In this document: in pieces, positions 24,920 through 33,585 of the stretch
Layout of the letters: each line of letters begins with the position of its first letter
Position numbering within the stretch: position 1 is the stretch's first letter
Source of the DNA: Planctomycetota bacterium
Lineage (GTDB): Bacteria; Planctomycetota; JACOTG01
Assembly: GCA_016178505.1 (NCBI GenBank)
Contig: JACOTG010000078.1
Span: forward strand, 1 to 34,291
Direction of reading: 5' to 3'
DNA length: 34,291 bases
Program-made: the position numbers and the translations under genes
The notes under the pieces: generated by a model
Seen by the model: only the letters and a program-made list of their open reading frames with translations
Databases searched by the model: none
What the model was told of the DNA's origin: nothing

Positions 24920-26413
24920 CTAGATCCTCGGAATGCGGTAGTTGGCGTTCGACATCTTCATGACCGGAGTCGTCGGACCGTACCAGAACGCGACCGACGA
25001 GTAGGACGCGTCGAGCACTTGGTTCGACGAGCCGTGCTCGATCCTCGCGACGAGGCTCTTCGCGAACGGAACCGCGTCGGGCACCTGAATGCGGTACGGC
25101 GTCGTGCGGTTCGTCGTCCACTCTTCCTTCACGCCGAGGCCGTTGAGCGGCAGCGCCAGAGGTCCCGAGTCCCAATACCAGCCGCCGTTGAAGAAGTCCT
25201 CGGTGCCGGTGCCGACGATCGACGGCTTCGGTTCGCCGTCGATCGTGAACTCCTCGTTGCCCTCAAGATACCAGAGGTCGCCGACGCCCTGCAGCGTGGC
25301 GTTCACGCCGACCCATTTGCCGGGGCCCGTGGCCGACGCGAACTCATAGAGGTCCTCGCCGACGGTGTCGACGGCGCGGAACTCGGCGTGAAACGTGCCG
25401 ACGTCGTCGGGAATCGCCGCGAGCTGGCGCACGACGGCAACGAGCCTGGCCTCGATTTCCGAGTCGGAGAGGTTGACGAGACGCAGACGTGCCTCGCGTC
25501 GGAACGGCATGGGGAAGTAGCAGTATCCGCCGCCGTCCCAGCCGAGCGCGAGCCCGTGGTACGTCTTCGCGCCGAACCCGACGCCGAAGAAGTCGCCGAC
25601 GGGCGCGAGCACGCTCTGACCCGGACCCCCGTCGAACTCGGCCACGAGCTTGAGTTGTCGGATGGTTTCCGGGCGCGTGAGCTTCGGCTCGACGCGAAGC
25701 TCGACCACGACGCCCGGACCCGAGATGGCCGGCAGCTCGAGCGCGCCCTCGGAAGGAATCTTGGCGCTCAGTTCCACGCGGCCGTCGTCCGGCGAAGGCG
25801 GCGTCGGGTTCGCGCCGGGCGAGCGCCACAGCGCGAGGACGCGATCGAGCGCCGTCTTCTCGTTCGCCGGCAGCTCTCGAGTGAACGTGCGCATCGCCGT
25901 GCCCTTCGGGTAACGGAGCACTTGCACTTGGTAGTAGAGCGCGCCCGGATCGGCGAGGTCGTCGACCTCGACGCGACACGACTTCGCGAAGGGGATCGGG
26001 AAGTACGAGATCCAGCCGCCGCCCTGATGCGTCGCGATCGGCTCGACGAACGGCGGGTATTTGCCCGTGAAGAGATCGGGGAACGGACAGTCGATGCGCG
26101 GCGTCGATTCGCCGTCGAGGAACACGCGAAGCTGGCCCGCGGCGTTCGCCGACCACAATCGCGCGATGACGCCCGGGCCGTCGCACTCGGCGAGGACGGC
26201 GCGCTTGCCCTCGATCCGCAGGAAATGGCCATGATCGTCGCCGTGGCCCGACGGATCGGTCGACGCGAACTGCCGGCACGTCACGCCCTGTGCGACCCGC
26301 GGCAGCGCGAACATGTCGACGAGCCGCGCGATCGAATCGGGCGGCGAGGAGGGCGGAAATTGTCCGGGCGACAAAACGAGCGCAGCAGCGAGCGGCAGAA
26401 ACGCGAGCGACAT
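24920..26413 (-). CDS. GH172 (DUF2961) glycoside hydrolase, secreted
   Basis: 497 residues. The ATG at 26413 has GGAGG seven bases upstream and starts a signal peptide, MSLAFLPLAAALVLSPG. Residues about 30-480 make up the DUF2961 fold (GPGVIARLW, GGGWISYFPIPFAKSCRV, GGGYCYFPMPFRREARL). The family signature GTGTEDFFNGGWYW is present. Glu384 in WYLEGNEEF and Glu405 in GTGTEDFF are 21 residues apart, the same spacing as the two catalytic glutamates I recall for characterised GH172 (Glu270/Glu291), so the active site looks intact. GH172 enzymes include difructose-dianhydride synthase/hydrolase and arabinofuranosidases; specificity is open. The frame ends in TAG at 24920-24922 and continues in the same frame as the next entry. 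Confidence 0.9.
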   Translation of the reverse strand: MSLAFLPLAAALVLSPGQFPPSSPPDSIARLVDMFALPRVAQGVTCRQFASTDPSGHGDDHGHFLRIEGKRAVLAECDGPGVIARLWSANAAGQLRVFLDGESTPRIDCPFPDLFTGKYPPFVEPIATHQGGGWISYFPIPFAKSCRVEVDDLADPGALYYQVQVLRYPKGTAMRTFTRELPANEKTALDRVLALWRSPGANPTPPSPDDGRVELSAKIPSEGALELPAISGPGVVVELRVEPKLTRPETIRQLKLVAEFDGGPGQSVLAPVGDFFGVGFGAKTYHGLALGWDGGGYCYFPMPFRREARLRLVNLSDSEIEARLVAVVRQLAAIPDDVGTFHAEFRAVDTVGEDLYEFASATGPGKWVGVNATLQGVGDLWYLEGNEEFTIDGEPKPSIVGTGTEDFFNGGWYWDSGPLALPLNGLGVKEEWTTNRTTPYRIQVPDAVPFAKSLVARIEHGSSNQVLDASYSSVAFWYGPTTPVMKMSNANYRIPRI

Positions 26414-26603
26414 TCGTGGACCTCCGATGTCAACCGATCATCAATCGATCGCAATCGCATTCAAGAAGAGCGCCTCGGACGGCCCACCAACGAGATTGCG
26501 AGAGGATATCAGAGGATGCCGGCGCTCGGCAGAGACGAAGATCGACGATCGGGCGTCTGCCGGGATGTGCGTCGACGGTGACCGATTGCGATGCCGCTTC
26601 GCT

Positions 26604-28346
26604 TCACTCGATGCGGAGGATCACGGCGTTGGTCACGCTGAACCCCGATGCGTTGGCGGCACCGGCATCCTCGAGGACGCCCTGGAACGTGAACGCGGCG
26701 GGGCGCGAGATCCCCGCCGCTCGTGTGAACGTCCACGGCGCGCGAGCAGGCGACAACTCACCTCGAGCGGTGAGATCGAAAGCGTTGGAAGCGTACTGCG
26801 CCCAGACCCACACCGCGTAGCGCGCCACTGGCATCCCCGGCCCTCCTGGACCGTTCGGGGCGGCGTTCAGAGACACTTGGATTGGAGCCGAAACTGGAAC
26901 CGTGACGATGCGGTTCTGATCGCCGGAAGAGCCGTTCAGGAACAGCACGTCGGTGATGAGGCCTCCGCCCGCGTTCACGCTGCCAGCGCGGCAGGCGCCC
27001 TGGTCCCGGAATTCGTGAACGAAAATGTCCGACGTCAGATTCGTGTCCCCGGGTACGAGCGTCTCTGCGTAGCTCGAGAACGCGACGAAGCGGCCGTCGG
27101 CCGAAATGAAAGGGGCGTAACTTCCCCCGTGGTTCGCCTGCCCGCCCTGCGAGTTCACGCTCACGCGCGTGGTCGCGCCTGTCGCCCGGTCGTGCACGAA
27201 GGCGTCAGAGGCGTCGTTGATGCCCGCCGACAGGTTCGTGTCCCCGGGCACGAGCAACGGCGATCGGGAGAGGAACGCCACGAAACGCCCATCGGCCGAA
27301 ATCGACTCCTTTCCACAGTCCCAAGTTGCCTGCACACCTCCCGAGTCAACCGATTCTCGGGTGGTGACGGCGGTCATCCGGTCGTGCACGAAGATGTCCT
27401 TCGTAGCGTTCGTGTCCCCAGGAACCAGGTTCGACGCATAACTCGCGAACGCTACGAATCGACCGTCGGCAGAGATCGAAGTGGTGGGGCTTTCCATGTT
27501 TGCTTGCATGCCGGCCGAGTCCACGCTGACGCGTGTGGTGACGCCTGTTTCCCGATCGTGGACGAAGATGTCGCGAACATCGTTGGTGTCATCGGGGACC
27601 AGGTTCGAGGCCGAACTTTGAAAGGCGACGAAGCGGCCATCGGCCGAGATCGAAGGGTTCACGCTCGAGGAATAGTAGGTTCCTCCATTTCCCTCACCGC
27701 CGGCGGAGTCAACGCTCACTCGCACGGTGGCGCCGGTTGCCCGGTCGTGGACGAAGATGTCGTCCGTCGCGTTCGCATCTCCGGGCACTAAGTTGGTCGC
27801 CTGGCTGTTGAATGCGACGAATCGGCCATCCGCTGAGATCGAAGGAAGAAAGCTGTGCGCGTTTCCTTCGACACCGGCCGAGTCCACGCTGACGCGGGTG
27901 GTGGCACCCGTCATCTGATCGTGGACGAACACGTCCTCCATCCCATTGGTATCGCCGGGGACGAGGTTCGTAGCTTGGCAGTTGAATGCGACGAATCGGC
28001 CATCTGCCGAAATCGAAGGAAAATCGCTTCCCGAGTTTGCCTCCCCATCGGCCGAGTCCACGCTGACGCGCGTGGTGGCCCCCGTCATCTGGTCGTGGAC
28101 GAACACGTCGTACGTCCCATTGGCATCGCCGGGGACGAGGTTCGACGCAACGGACAGGAACGCTACGAAGCGTCCATCTGCGGACATCGAAGGGACAGTG
28201 CAAAAGCCGTTTCCCTGCACCCCGGCCGAGTCCACGCTCACGCGGGTCGTCGTCTGAGCGGCGGCTCTTCGTGCCACGATCGAGACGAAGAGGAGCCCGA
28301 CCCCGGACACGACGGCGACTTGACGAATTCGAATCCACCGATTCAT
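26604..28346 (-). CDS. Secreted seven-bladed PD40 beta-propeller protein
   Basis: 580 residues. The ATG at 28346 follows AAGGAG at 7-base spacing and opens a signal peptide ending at ARRAAAQ (about residue 31). The frame is open further upstream but not protein-like. Residues 32-451 are seven very similar blades of about 58-63 residues with the pattern TTRVSVDSAG, SISADGRFVAF, ASNLVPGDTN and DIFVHDRxTGA, as in TolB/WD40-like PD40 repeats; seven gives a closed propeller. Residues 452-580 are a separate C-terminal domain beginning CRAGSVNAGG and containing TDVLFLNGSSG and ARYAVWVW; it recurs at the end of the metzincin gene at 29295-32897. No catalytic motif is visible, so a surface binding protein is the likeliest reading. 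Confidence 0.92.
   Translation of the reverse strand: MNRWIRIRQVAVVSGVGLLFVSIVARRAAAQTTTRVSVDSAGVQGNGFCTVPSMSADGRFVAFLSVASNLVPGDANGTYDVFVHDQMTGATTRVSVDSADGEANSGSDFPSISADGRFVAFNCQATNLVPGDTNGMEDVFVHDQMTGATTRVSVDSAGVEGNAHSFLPSISADGRFVAFNSQATNLVPGDANATDDIFVHDRATGATVRVSVDSAGGEGNGGTYYSSSVNPSISADGRFVAFQSSASNLVPDDTNDVRDIFVHDRETGVTTRVSVDSAGMQANMESPTTSISADGRFVAFASYASNLVPGDTNATKDIFVHDRMTAVTTRESVDSGGVQATWDCGKESISADGRFVAFLSRSPLLVPGDTNLSAGINDASDAFVHDRATGATTRVSVNSQGGQANHGGSYAPFISADGRFVAFSSYAETLVPGDTNLTSDIFVHEFRDQGACRAGSVNAGGGLITDVLFLNGSSGDQNRIVTVPVSAPIQVSLNAAPNGPGGPGMPVARYAVWVWAQYASNAFDLTARGELSPARAPWTFTRAAGISRPAAFTFQGVLEDAGAANASGFSVTNAVILRIE
26994..28253 (-). repeat. Seven tandem PD40 blade repeats (coding)
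   Basis: Seven in-frame units of about 175-190 bases code for the propeller blades. Neighbouring units are close to identical over SISADGRFVAF and VPGDTN segments even at DNA level, which suggests recent duplication or gene conversion and possible assembly or recombination ambiguity. Confidence 0.85.
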
Positions 28347-28728
28347 GCGGGACTCCTTTCGTCTCTCCGCTACCGCGGGCTTCCCCGTCTCTCCGCACTC
28401 GACGTCGACGTGCATTCCCCGGAAGCCGACGATCGATCTTTCGGATTCTCGACAAGATACCGAATCGGTCGACTCGAGCACCACAGTGCCGAAAATTGGA
28501 GATCCTGTGGAGCCTTAAACCGGTTCACGATGTCGGGGCTGAACCCCGTACGCGACCATCGGGCACGGGTTCGGGAGGCTGGGCAGCGTGGAGACCGCGG
28601 CGTCGATCCGAGCCTCGCCGTCACTCGCTCTCGAAGAGGACGATGCTGAGCACCCCGAACTCCCGAAACATCGCCGCGAGCGCCGTTGCGGTGAGGTTTG
28701 CCGCGCGACGCGAGAATCGCACCGAAGC
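28347..28728. other. Intergenic region upstream of the propeller gene
   Basis: 382 bases including the 5' region of the propeller gene. A 33-residue minus-strand frame at 28621-28722 (ending MFREFGVLSIVLFESE) looks somewhat protein-like but is too short to call. No clear promoter or terminator was seen. Confidence 0.35.
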
Positions 28729-29194
28729 TCACGCGCTTGGCGACGACGGCAGCGTGACCGTTCCGCCTTGCCTGCGGGCGCGGTCCTTCGCTTCGTGAAG
28801 CGTGCGCTGGAGTTCAGTCATCACTTCCTCGGCGAGCCGCTGACCGGCGTCCGCGCCGAGTAGGTATGGTGTGCATCGGTCGAAGAAACGGCTCGACATT
28901 CCGAAGTGTTGCGGATCGCGGTGCACATTCGCCGCGTCCGCGCCGCCGCCGTCCCGATGGGCTCGAGCGAGCGAACACGCCGAAGCGAACGCATCCGTCA
29001 GTGGTCGACTCGAGCCAGGAGAATGTCGTGTACATCGTGGGAGTGTGATTGAGCCGCCGGGCGCCGGGAAACTCCACGCGCAACAGCTCCGACGGCGGCG
29101 TCCATTGCGCAATGGCTGTGGACGCGACGAGGAGCAACATAGGAATCAGCAACGCGACGGCTCGGCTCGCCAGGACCGTTCGTTTCTGAGGCAT
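28729..29194 (-). pseudogene. Small secreted protein gene with an apparent frameshift
   Basis: An ATG at 29194 begins a good signal peptide (MPQKRTVLASRAVALLIPML, cleaved near STAIAQ) followed by WTPPSELLRVEFPGARRL and MYTTFSWLES. In that frame the sequence then turns arginine/serine-rich. A second frame picks up protein-like sequence from about 29000 to a stop at 28729: LTDAFASACSLARAHRDGGG, then GMSSRFFDRCTPYLLG and EEVMTELQRTLHEAKDRARR. The two halves are best explained by one gene of about 155 codons with a single-base indel near 29000-29020, either a real frameshift or a sequencing error. It lies 100 bases after the metzincin gene on the same strand. The family is not recognised. Confidence 0.55.
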
Positions 29195-29294
29195 CAGGCG
29201 TGCTCCGACACGATTGTCCCTGGGACGTTTCCGATGATAGGGCAACTCGGCACCCGCGTCGGCCGAGAATCGGCGCTCGCGCGCCACAAGAACG

Positions 29295-32200
29295 CTATTG
29301 CACGATCATAACCTCCACTCCGTTCGTCGCCGAGAAGTGCCGGCCGCCCGTGTCGCTCTGGTCTCGAATCACGCCCTGCACGAAGATCGTCTCACCGGAG
29401 TTGAGCGTCCCGGCGGGGATGCGCATCACGACGCCGGGCGGCCACGCCCCGGTTGCCTGCGCGGTCGAGCAGAGGACCGAGCCGCAGTAGCCGCCGATGT
29501 TCTTGGCCGCGAAGCTGGCGCACTTGTCGCCGCACGTCGTGATCAACGGATTCATGCACATCCGGCCGATTCCGTAGGGCGCGTCCACGTCGGTCGAGGA
29601 TGTTGGGTAGCTTCGCCACACCCAAACCGCATAACGCGCCTGGGCAGCCATCGGCCCCGCGGGCGCCGGATTCAGGCTCACCTCGAGGGGAGCCGCGCGG
29701 CTCGCCACGAAGAAACGGGCCGGGCCGAGGCCGGCACTCCCGTTCACGAAGAGCACGTCCACGGGTGGTCCGCCGTTGTCGAGATCAACGTTTCCCATCC
29801 GGCAGTCCGCGTCCGCGATGTTGACGAAGCTCGGCAACGAGAAGGGCGACGCGTGGCCATGAGAATCGGTCGCACGAACCGTCACGCCATAAACGCCTTC
29901 GTTTGCGTACGCGTGCGACAGCGTTACTTGCCCGCCGCTTGGAATCGGCGAGGACTGAGACGTCGTCGAGTCTCCCCAATCGAACGTGTACGTGATGAGA
30001 TCCACTTCGGGATCGAACGTGCTCGCGCTGAACCCGACGCCAACCCCCTCGTAGCCCCGAGTCGGTCCGTTGGGAGGACCGGGCGTGTCCGGCGCGGAGT
30101 TGCACGTGAGGTTGAGCGTGAGCGCGCCAGCCGGGGACAGCGGGTACCTCGCGACCCGGATGAAGAGCGATTGACCCGCAGCAACGGGCACGGCGACCGC
30201 CGAGTCCGTCGTGTTGGGGTCGCCGCAGATCGCCGGATCGTCGCCGTCGACCGCGTCGTCGTTGCATGTGACCTCGTTGGCCGTCGTGCCCGGGCATCCA
30301 GCATGGACCGAAAGGATGGTGTCCATGCTGGATCTCTGCATCGTGCCGCACGTGTTCACGTGGAGCGTGCCCGTGCACGTGCCGACGAAGCGATACCACA
30401 GATCCGGCAGGCCGTCCCCGCCGCACGTGCTGCTGCCATCGGCCGTCGCGCCGGCGAGCGAATCAAGGGTTTGGCCCAGGCCGACGAGCATCGCGTTCGC
30501 GCAAGCGTCGTTGGTGGGGACGTCGTGGACGTTCAGCACGTATGGGCCGGGACGCGTGGCGCCGAATCGCGACACCCGGATGATCAACACTTGCCCGGCG
30601 GTGACCGGAAGGTCGATCGCGGAATCGCGCAGGACTCCCTCGTCTCCACCGCCGCACGTCGATGTGTCGTCCGAGCAGGCGAGTTCGTGGTAGTCGGCCG
30701 GCACGGGGCAAGGCCAGTGTAGCGACACGACCGTGTCGATCCCCGCGTCCACGTTTCCTGCGTCGCTCGTCCCACAGGTGTCGACTCGAAGCATTCCCGT
30801 GATGGGCGCCGTGTATCGGTAGAAGATGTCGGGACTTTGAACGGACGACCCGCAGGTCGCGTAGCCGTCGGCGGCCACGCCCACCAGCGTGCAGAAGTAG
30901 CGGCCGTCTCCAATCTCGGTCGCCATCTGGCACCAATCGGCCGCGCACTCTGCTCCGGAGAGCGCGAGCTTGAACGGTCCGCTCGCGCCGTTGAAGCCCG
31001 CGACGCGGATGTAGTAGGTCGTCCCGGTCACGGGTGTCATCTCGATCTTCGACTGCGTCCCGCAGAAGTCGTCGTTGCACACGACCTGATTGGCCGCGGT
31101 GCCGGGTCGCCCCGTGTGAACCGAAAGGACGGTGTCGAACGCCGAGTCGCACGTGTCGATCACCAGAGGGGTCGCCCCCTGCGGCGTGTAGCTGAACCAG
31201 ACGTCGCCGCTCGGCGTGGGCGAGTCGCAGCTCGACGATCCATCGCTGGTCGCGCCGACGGTCGTGCCGTAGTAGGCGCCCGAGCAAATGGCCAAGGCGT
31301 TGAGTGCGCTATCGTTGAACGGGGCGCCGCAAGTTCCGGAGACGTGCAGCGTGAAACCGCCCGTGGCGCCGTTGAACCCCGAGACCCGGATCCAGTAGCT
31401 GTGCTGCGCGGCTGCGCTGAACGTGAGTGACGACTGTTGCGAGCCGAAGCTGCACGCATCCGAATCGTCACTGCAGGCGATCTCGCTTCCGATCGTGCCC
31501 GGAAACGCCGTGTGCACCGAGAGCACGGTGTCGAACGTCGAGGAGCAGGTGTCGATCGACACGGTGCCGGTCGTGGCGGCCTTGTACACGTACCAGACGT
31601 CCGGCGAGGACGTCGAGTTGCCGCAGCTGGCCGATCCGTCGTTCGTCGCGGCAGCCGTAGAACCGAAGTACGTTCCGCTGCAAACCCCGACCGCCGCGCC
31701 AGCGGCGTCGTTGACCGGCGCCGTCCCGAGGCACGTGCGGGAGTTGCGATGCGTCACGATTGGCGGAATCGAGAGCGTGGGATGGAATCGGAGCGCACAG
31801 ATGATGTCGGGGTTCATCGTGTACGGCGGGCTTGCGCACGCGCAGTGGTCTGCGTTCCAGTTGTGCCCGATCTCGTGAGTGACTGTATCGCTGTCGCAAG
31901 AAAGGAGCGCGAAGTTGTCGGCGTTGGAGAGACCGTAGGCGGAGGGGAGGTCGCAAACGTGACCCAGGAAGGCGCGACCCACGACCGTTCCCATGTTCTT
32001 CCCGGTGAACAGGTGCGCCGTGTCGCGAGTGACCGAGCCGAGGTTTGCGTTCCAGTAGGCCTGCATCTGGTTGAGGAGCGTCAGGCTGTCGGTCGAGCTG
32101 TACGGATCCGGCTCCGCCGTGCGGATGATCACCGTCGTGATGAGGTGGCGGATCTCCACGTCGCGCTCGAAGACCACGTTCATGATGTTGACGAGGCACT

Positions 32201-32897
32201 CGATGTAGCTCGTCGCCGTGTCCGTACTGCTCCCGTGCGCCTGGTAGAACTCGACGTCCGTGTCGCACGCGAGCTGGGCGACGCAGAATTCTCCGCCGCA
32301 CGGACCTGGACCGAGGAGCGAGCGGTCCCGCGTCGGCTCTTCGTCGGCTCCGGGCTCTCCGTCGATGACGCCACAGGTTCGGCCGTCGGGAGCCACGTCT
32401 TCTCCCCGGTAGACGACGTAGCGGCCGACGGTGCCGACGGTCGCCCGCCCCGGGTCGACCGGCTCGACGAAGTAGGTGTCGCCTTCCGGGAGCGCGATCA
32501 TCGCCCGCAGGCCGTCGGCGAGTAGCGAGCCCGCGACCGTCGCGCCCTTGATCTCGCGAACCGTGCCGCGAAAGGTCCGGAGGGCGTCGGGCCCGACCGT
32601 CGCGTACGAGCCGTCCGCGATCTGGACTTTCACCTCGAACGTGGCCGAGCGAACCGAGTGACGGCTGAGATCCAGCGTCACGAGTCCGTCACGAATTGGG
32701 ACTTCCAATGTGAACGGTTCGCCGTCGGCGTCGGGCGCGTAGAGGTCCACGACGTCGGAGGCGAGCAAGCGACGAAGCCTGTCGACGGCTCGGACTTGGG
32801 CCACGAGGGGCTCTGCAGTTCCAGCTACGACAAGGAAGCCAAGAGACGCTGTCAGTGCGCGAACGAATCGGCGAGTGGAATGCGTGCGGGGTTGCAT
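29295..32897 (-). CDS. Secreted metzincin (reprolysin-like) metalloprotease with jelly-roll repeats and PKD domain
   Basis: 1200 residues. The ATG at 32897 follows AAGGAG at 6-base spacing and opens a signal peptide ending near EPLVAQ (residue 34). Residues about 35-190 look like a propeptide. The catalytic domain follows, with HEIGHNWNADH giving zinc ligands His341, His345 and His351 and catalytic Glu342, and a Met-turn in YTMNP (Met361); this is the metzincin signature of M12B-like enzymes. Residues about 396-925 are four cysteine-rich beta repeats of about 130 residues with SPDVWYVY, DTCSSTFDTVLSVHT and WIRVSGFNGATG motifs, resembling bacterial pre-peptidase C-terminal domains. Residues about 930-1025 are a PKD domain (YTFDWGDSTTS). 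Residues 1032-1200 are the C-terminal domain shared with the PD40 propeller protein. Likely a surface or secreted protease. Confidence 0.92.
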   Translation of the reverse strand: MQPRTHSTRRFVRALTASLGFLVVAGTAEPLVAQVRAVDRLRRLLASDVVDLYAPDADGEPFTLEVPIRDGLVTLDLSRHSVRSATFEVKVQIADGSYATVGPDALRTFRGTVREIKGATVAGSLLADGLRAMIALPEGDTYFVEPVDPGRATVGTVGRYVVYRGEDVAPDGRTCGVIDGEPGADEEPTRDRSLLGPGPCGGEFCVAQLACDTDVEFYQAHGSSTDTATSYIECLVNIMNVVFERDVEIRHLITTVIIRTAEPDPYSSTDSLTLLNQMQAYWNANLGSVTRDTAHLFTGKNMGTVVGRAFLGHVCDLPSAYGLSNADNFALLSCDSDTVTHEIGHNWNADHCACASPPYTMNPDIICALRFHPTLSIPPIVTHRNSRTCLGTAPVNDAAGAAVGVCSGTYFGSTAAATNDGSASCGNSTSSPDVWYVYKAATTGTVSIDTCSSTFDTVLSVHTAFPGTIGSEIACSDDSDACSFGSQQSSLTFSAAAQHSYWIRVSGFNGATGGFTLHVSGTCGAPFNDSALNALAICSGAYYGTTVGATSDGSSSCDSPTPSGDVWFSYTPQGATPLVIDTCDSAFDTVLSVHTGRPGTAANQVVCNDDFCGTQSKIEMTPVTGTTYYIRVAGFNGASGPFKLALSGAECAADWCQMATEIGDGRYFCTLVGVAADGYATCGSSVQSPDIFYRYTAPITGMLRVDTCGTSDAGNVDAGIDTVVSLHWPCPVPADYHELACSDDTSTCGGGDEGVLRDSAIDLPVTAGQVLIIRVSRFGATRPGPYVLNVHDVPTNDACANAMLVGLGQTLDSLAGATADGSSTCGGDGLPDLWYRFVGTCTGTLHVNTCGTMQRSSMDTILSVHAGCPGTTANEVTCNDDAVDGDDPAICGDPNTTDSAVAVPVAAGQSLFIRVARYPLSPAGALTLNLTCNSAPDTPGPPNGPTRGYEGVGVGFSASTFDPEVDLITYTFDWGDSTTSQSSPIPSGGQVTLSHAYANEGVYGVTVRATDSHGHASPFSLPSFVNIADADCRMGNVDLDNGGPPVDVLFVNGSAGLGPARFFVASRAAPLEVSLNPAPAGPMAAQARYAVWVWRSYPTSSTDVDAPYGIGRMCMNPLITTCGDKCASFAAKNIGGYCGSVLCSTAQATGAWPPGVVMRIPAGTLNSGETIFVQGVIRDQSDTGGRHFSATNGVEVMIVQ

Positions 32898-32983
32898 GAC
32901 CAACTCCTTCCGGTTCGCCGGCCACGGGCCCCGGGGTTCGGCGATCCAAAATCACTATCTCCTATGGGTCGGGGGTGGGGGGC

Positions 32984-33007
32984 AAAAGAGGAGTCTACAA
33001 TCCTCTT
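32984..33007 (-). terminator. Hairpin with T-run on the minus strand
   Basis: AAGAGGA (32986-32992) and TCCTCTT (33001-33007) pair as a 7-bp stem with an 8-base loop. On the minus strand the stem is followed directly by a TTTT run. It lies just downstream of the oxidoreductase remnant and upstream of the metzincin gene, so it could end transcription from the right. The stem is short and A/G-rich, so support is moderate. Confidence 0.45.
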
Positions 33008-33092
33008 ATAGGCTCGTGGGAAATCACTAGAGGAAAACTCGATCGGGTCGAAACGCGAACGCGGGGCGGCGCGACCGGAGCGGTCGCGACGT

Positions 33093-33413
33093 CTACGAAT
33101 GCGCGACCGCCATGGTCGCGCCCGCGCGCGGCAATTCGAGCGCGGCTGCGAAAATCGCGCGGCAAGGGCGCGTTTCGTCGCGCGTCGCACACGTGAAGGG
33201 CTGGCGCGTGCCGGCGGCGCCGTGGACGAGCTCGTCGTAGAATGCGGCCCACATCTGGAGGATCGCATCGGGGAAGCCGAACTCGAAGATCGCACCGACG
33301 ATCGCGGGGAAGGCACTCGCGTAGCCGAGGACCTCGACGTGCCACGCCTGCGGCTCGCCGCGGCGGAACGGCAGCGACTCGATCGTCCATGGGCGCCGCG
33401 TCGTGAAGCGCAT
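33093..33413 (-). pseudogene. Truncated C-terminal piece of a Gfo/Idh/MocA-type oxidoreductase
   Basis: 106 codons. The translation matches, from memory, only the C-terminal region of planctomycete Gfo/Idh/MocA oxidoreductases: EPQAWHVEVLGYASAFPAIV, then DAILQMWAAFYDELVHG, then a CATRDET segment and IFAAALELPRAGATM before the stop. The NAD-binding Rossmann domain (about 120-200 residues upstream in intact members) is absent; an in-frame TGA lies about 15 codons upstream of the ATG and no dinucleotide-binding motif is found beyond it. The fragment cannot be a functional dehydrogenase and is read as a deletion remnant. A short independent protein is the alternative. Confidence 0.55.
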
Positions 33414-33585
33414 CGACAGCTCGGTGTCCGTCGGTCGGCCTAGCGGAGGAATAGTTCAAGTTCGAATGAAGCGTCGATGTTAGCGTCGCAACACGGCAAC
33501 GTCGAATATCTGACTCAGTCATGATCACCCGGCGCGCTGCAGTGTGAGTGGCGCGAGCATTGTCCTGGGGCGCTCGGAGGTTTCG

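Noticed and set aside
24761-26581. 606-codon plus-strand open frame antisense to the GH172 genes
   Set aside because: Arginine-rich translation without domains or signal peptide; it mirrors the codon bias of the minus-strand gene, a common effect in GC-rich DNA.
26994-28253. Regular repeats examined as a possible CRISPR or satellite array
   Set aside because: The repeats are in frame, about 180 bases long and encode propeller blades; there is no short repeat-spacer pattern.
28621-28722. 33-codon minus-strand frame ending in EFGVLSIVLFESE
   Set aside because: Residue pattern looks protein-like, but it is too short and has no ribosome site; possibly a remnant.
33511-33521. TGACTCAGTCA palindrome upstream of the efflux adaptor
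   Set aside because: An 11-base dyad could be an operator, but with no regulator gene nearby and no promoter recognised it may be chance.
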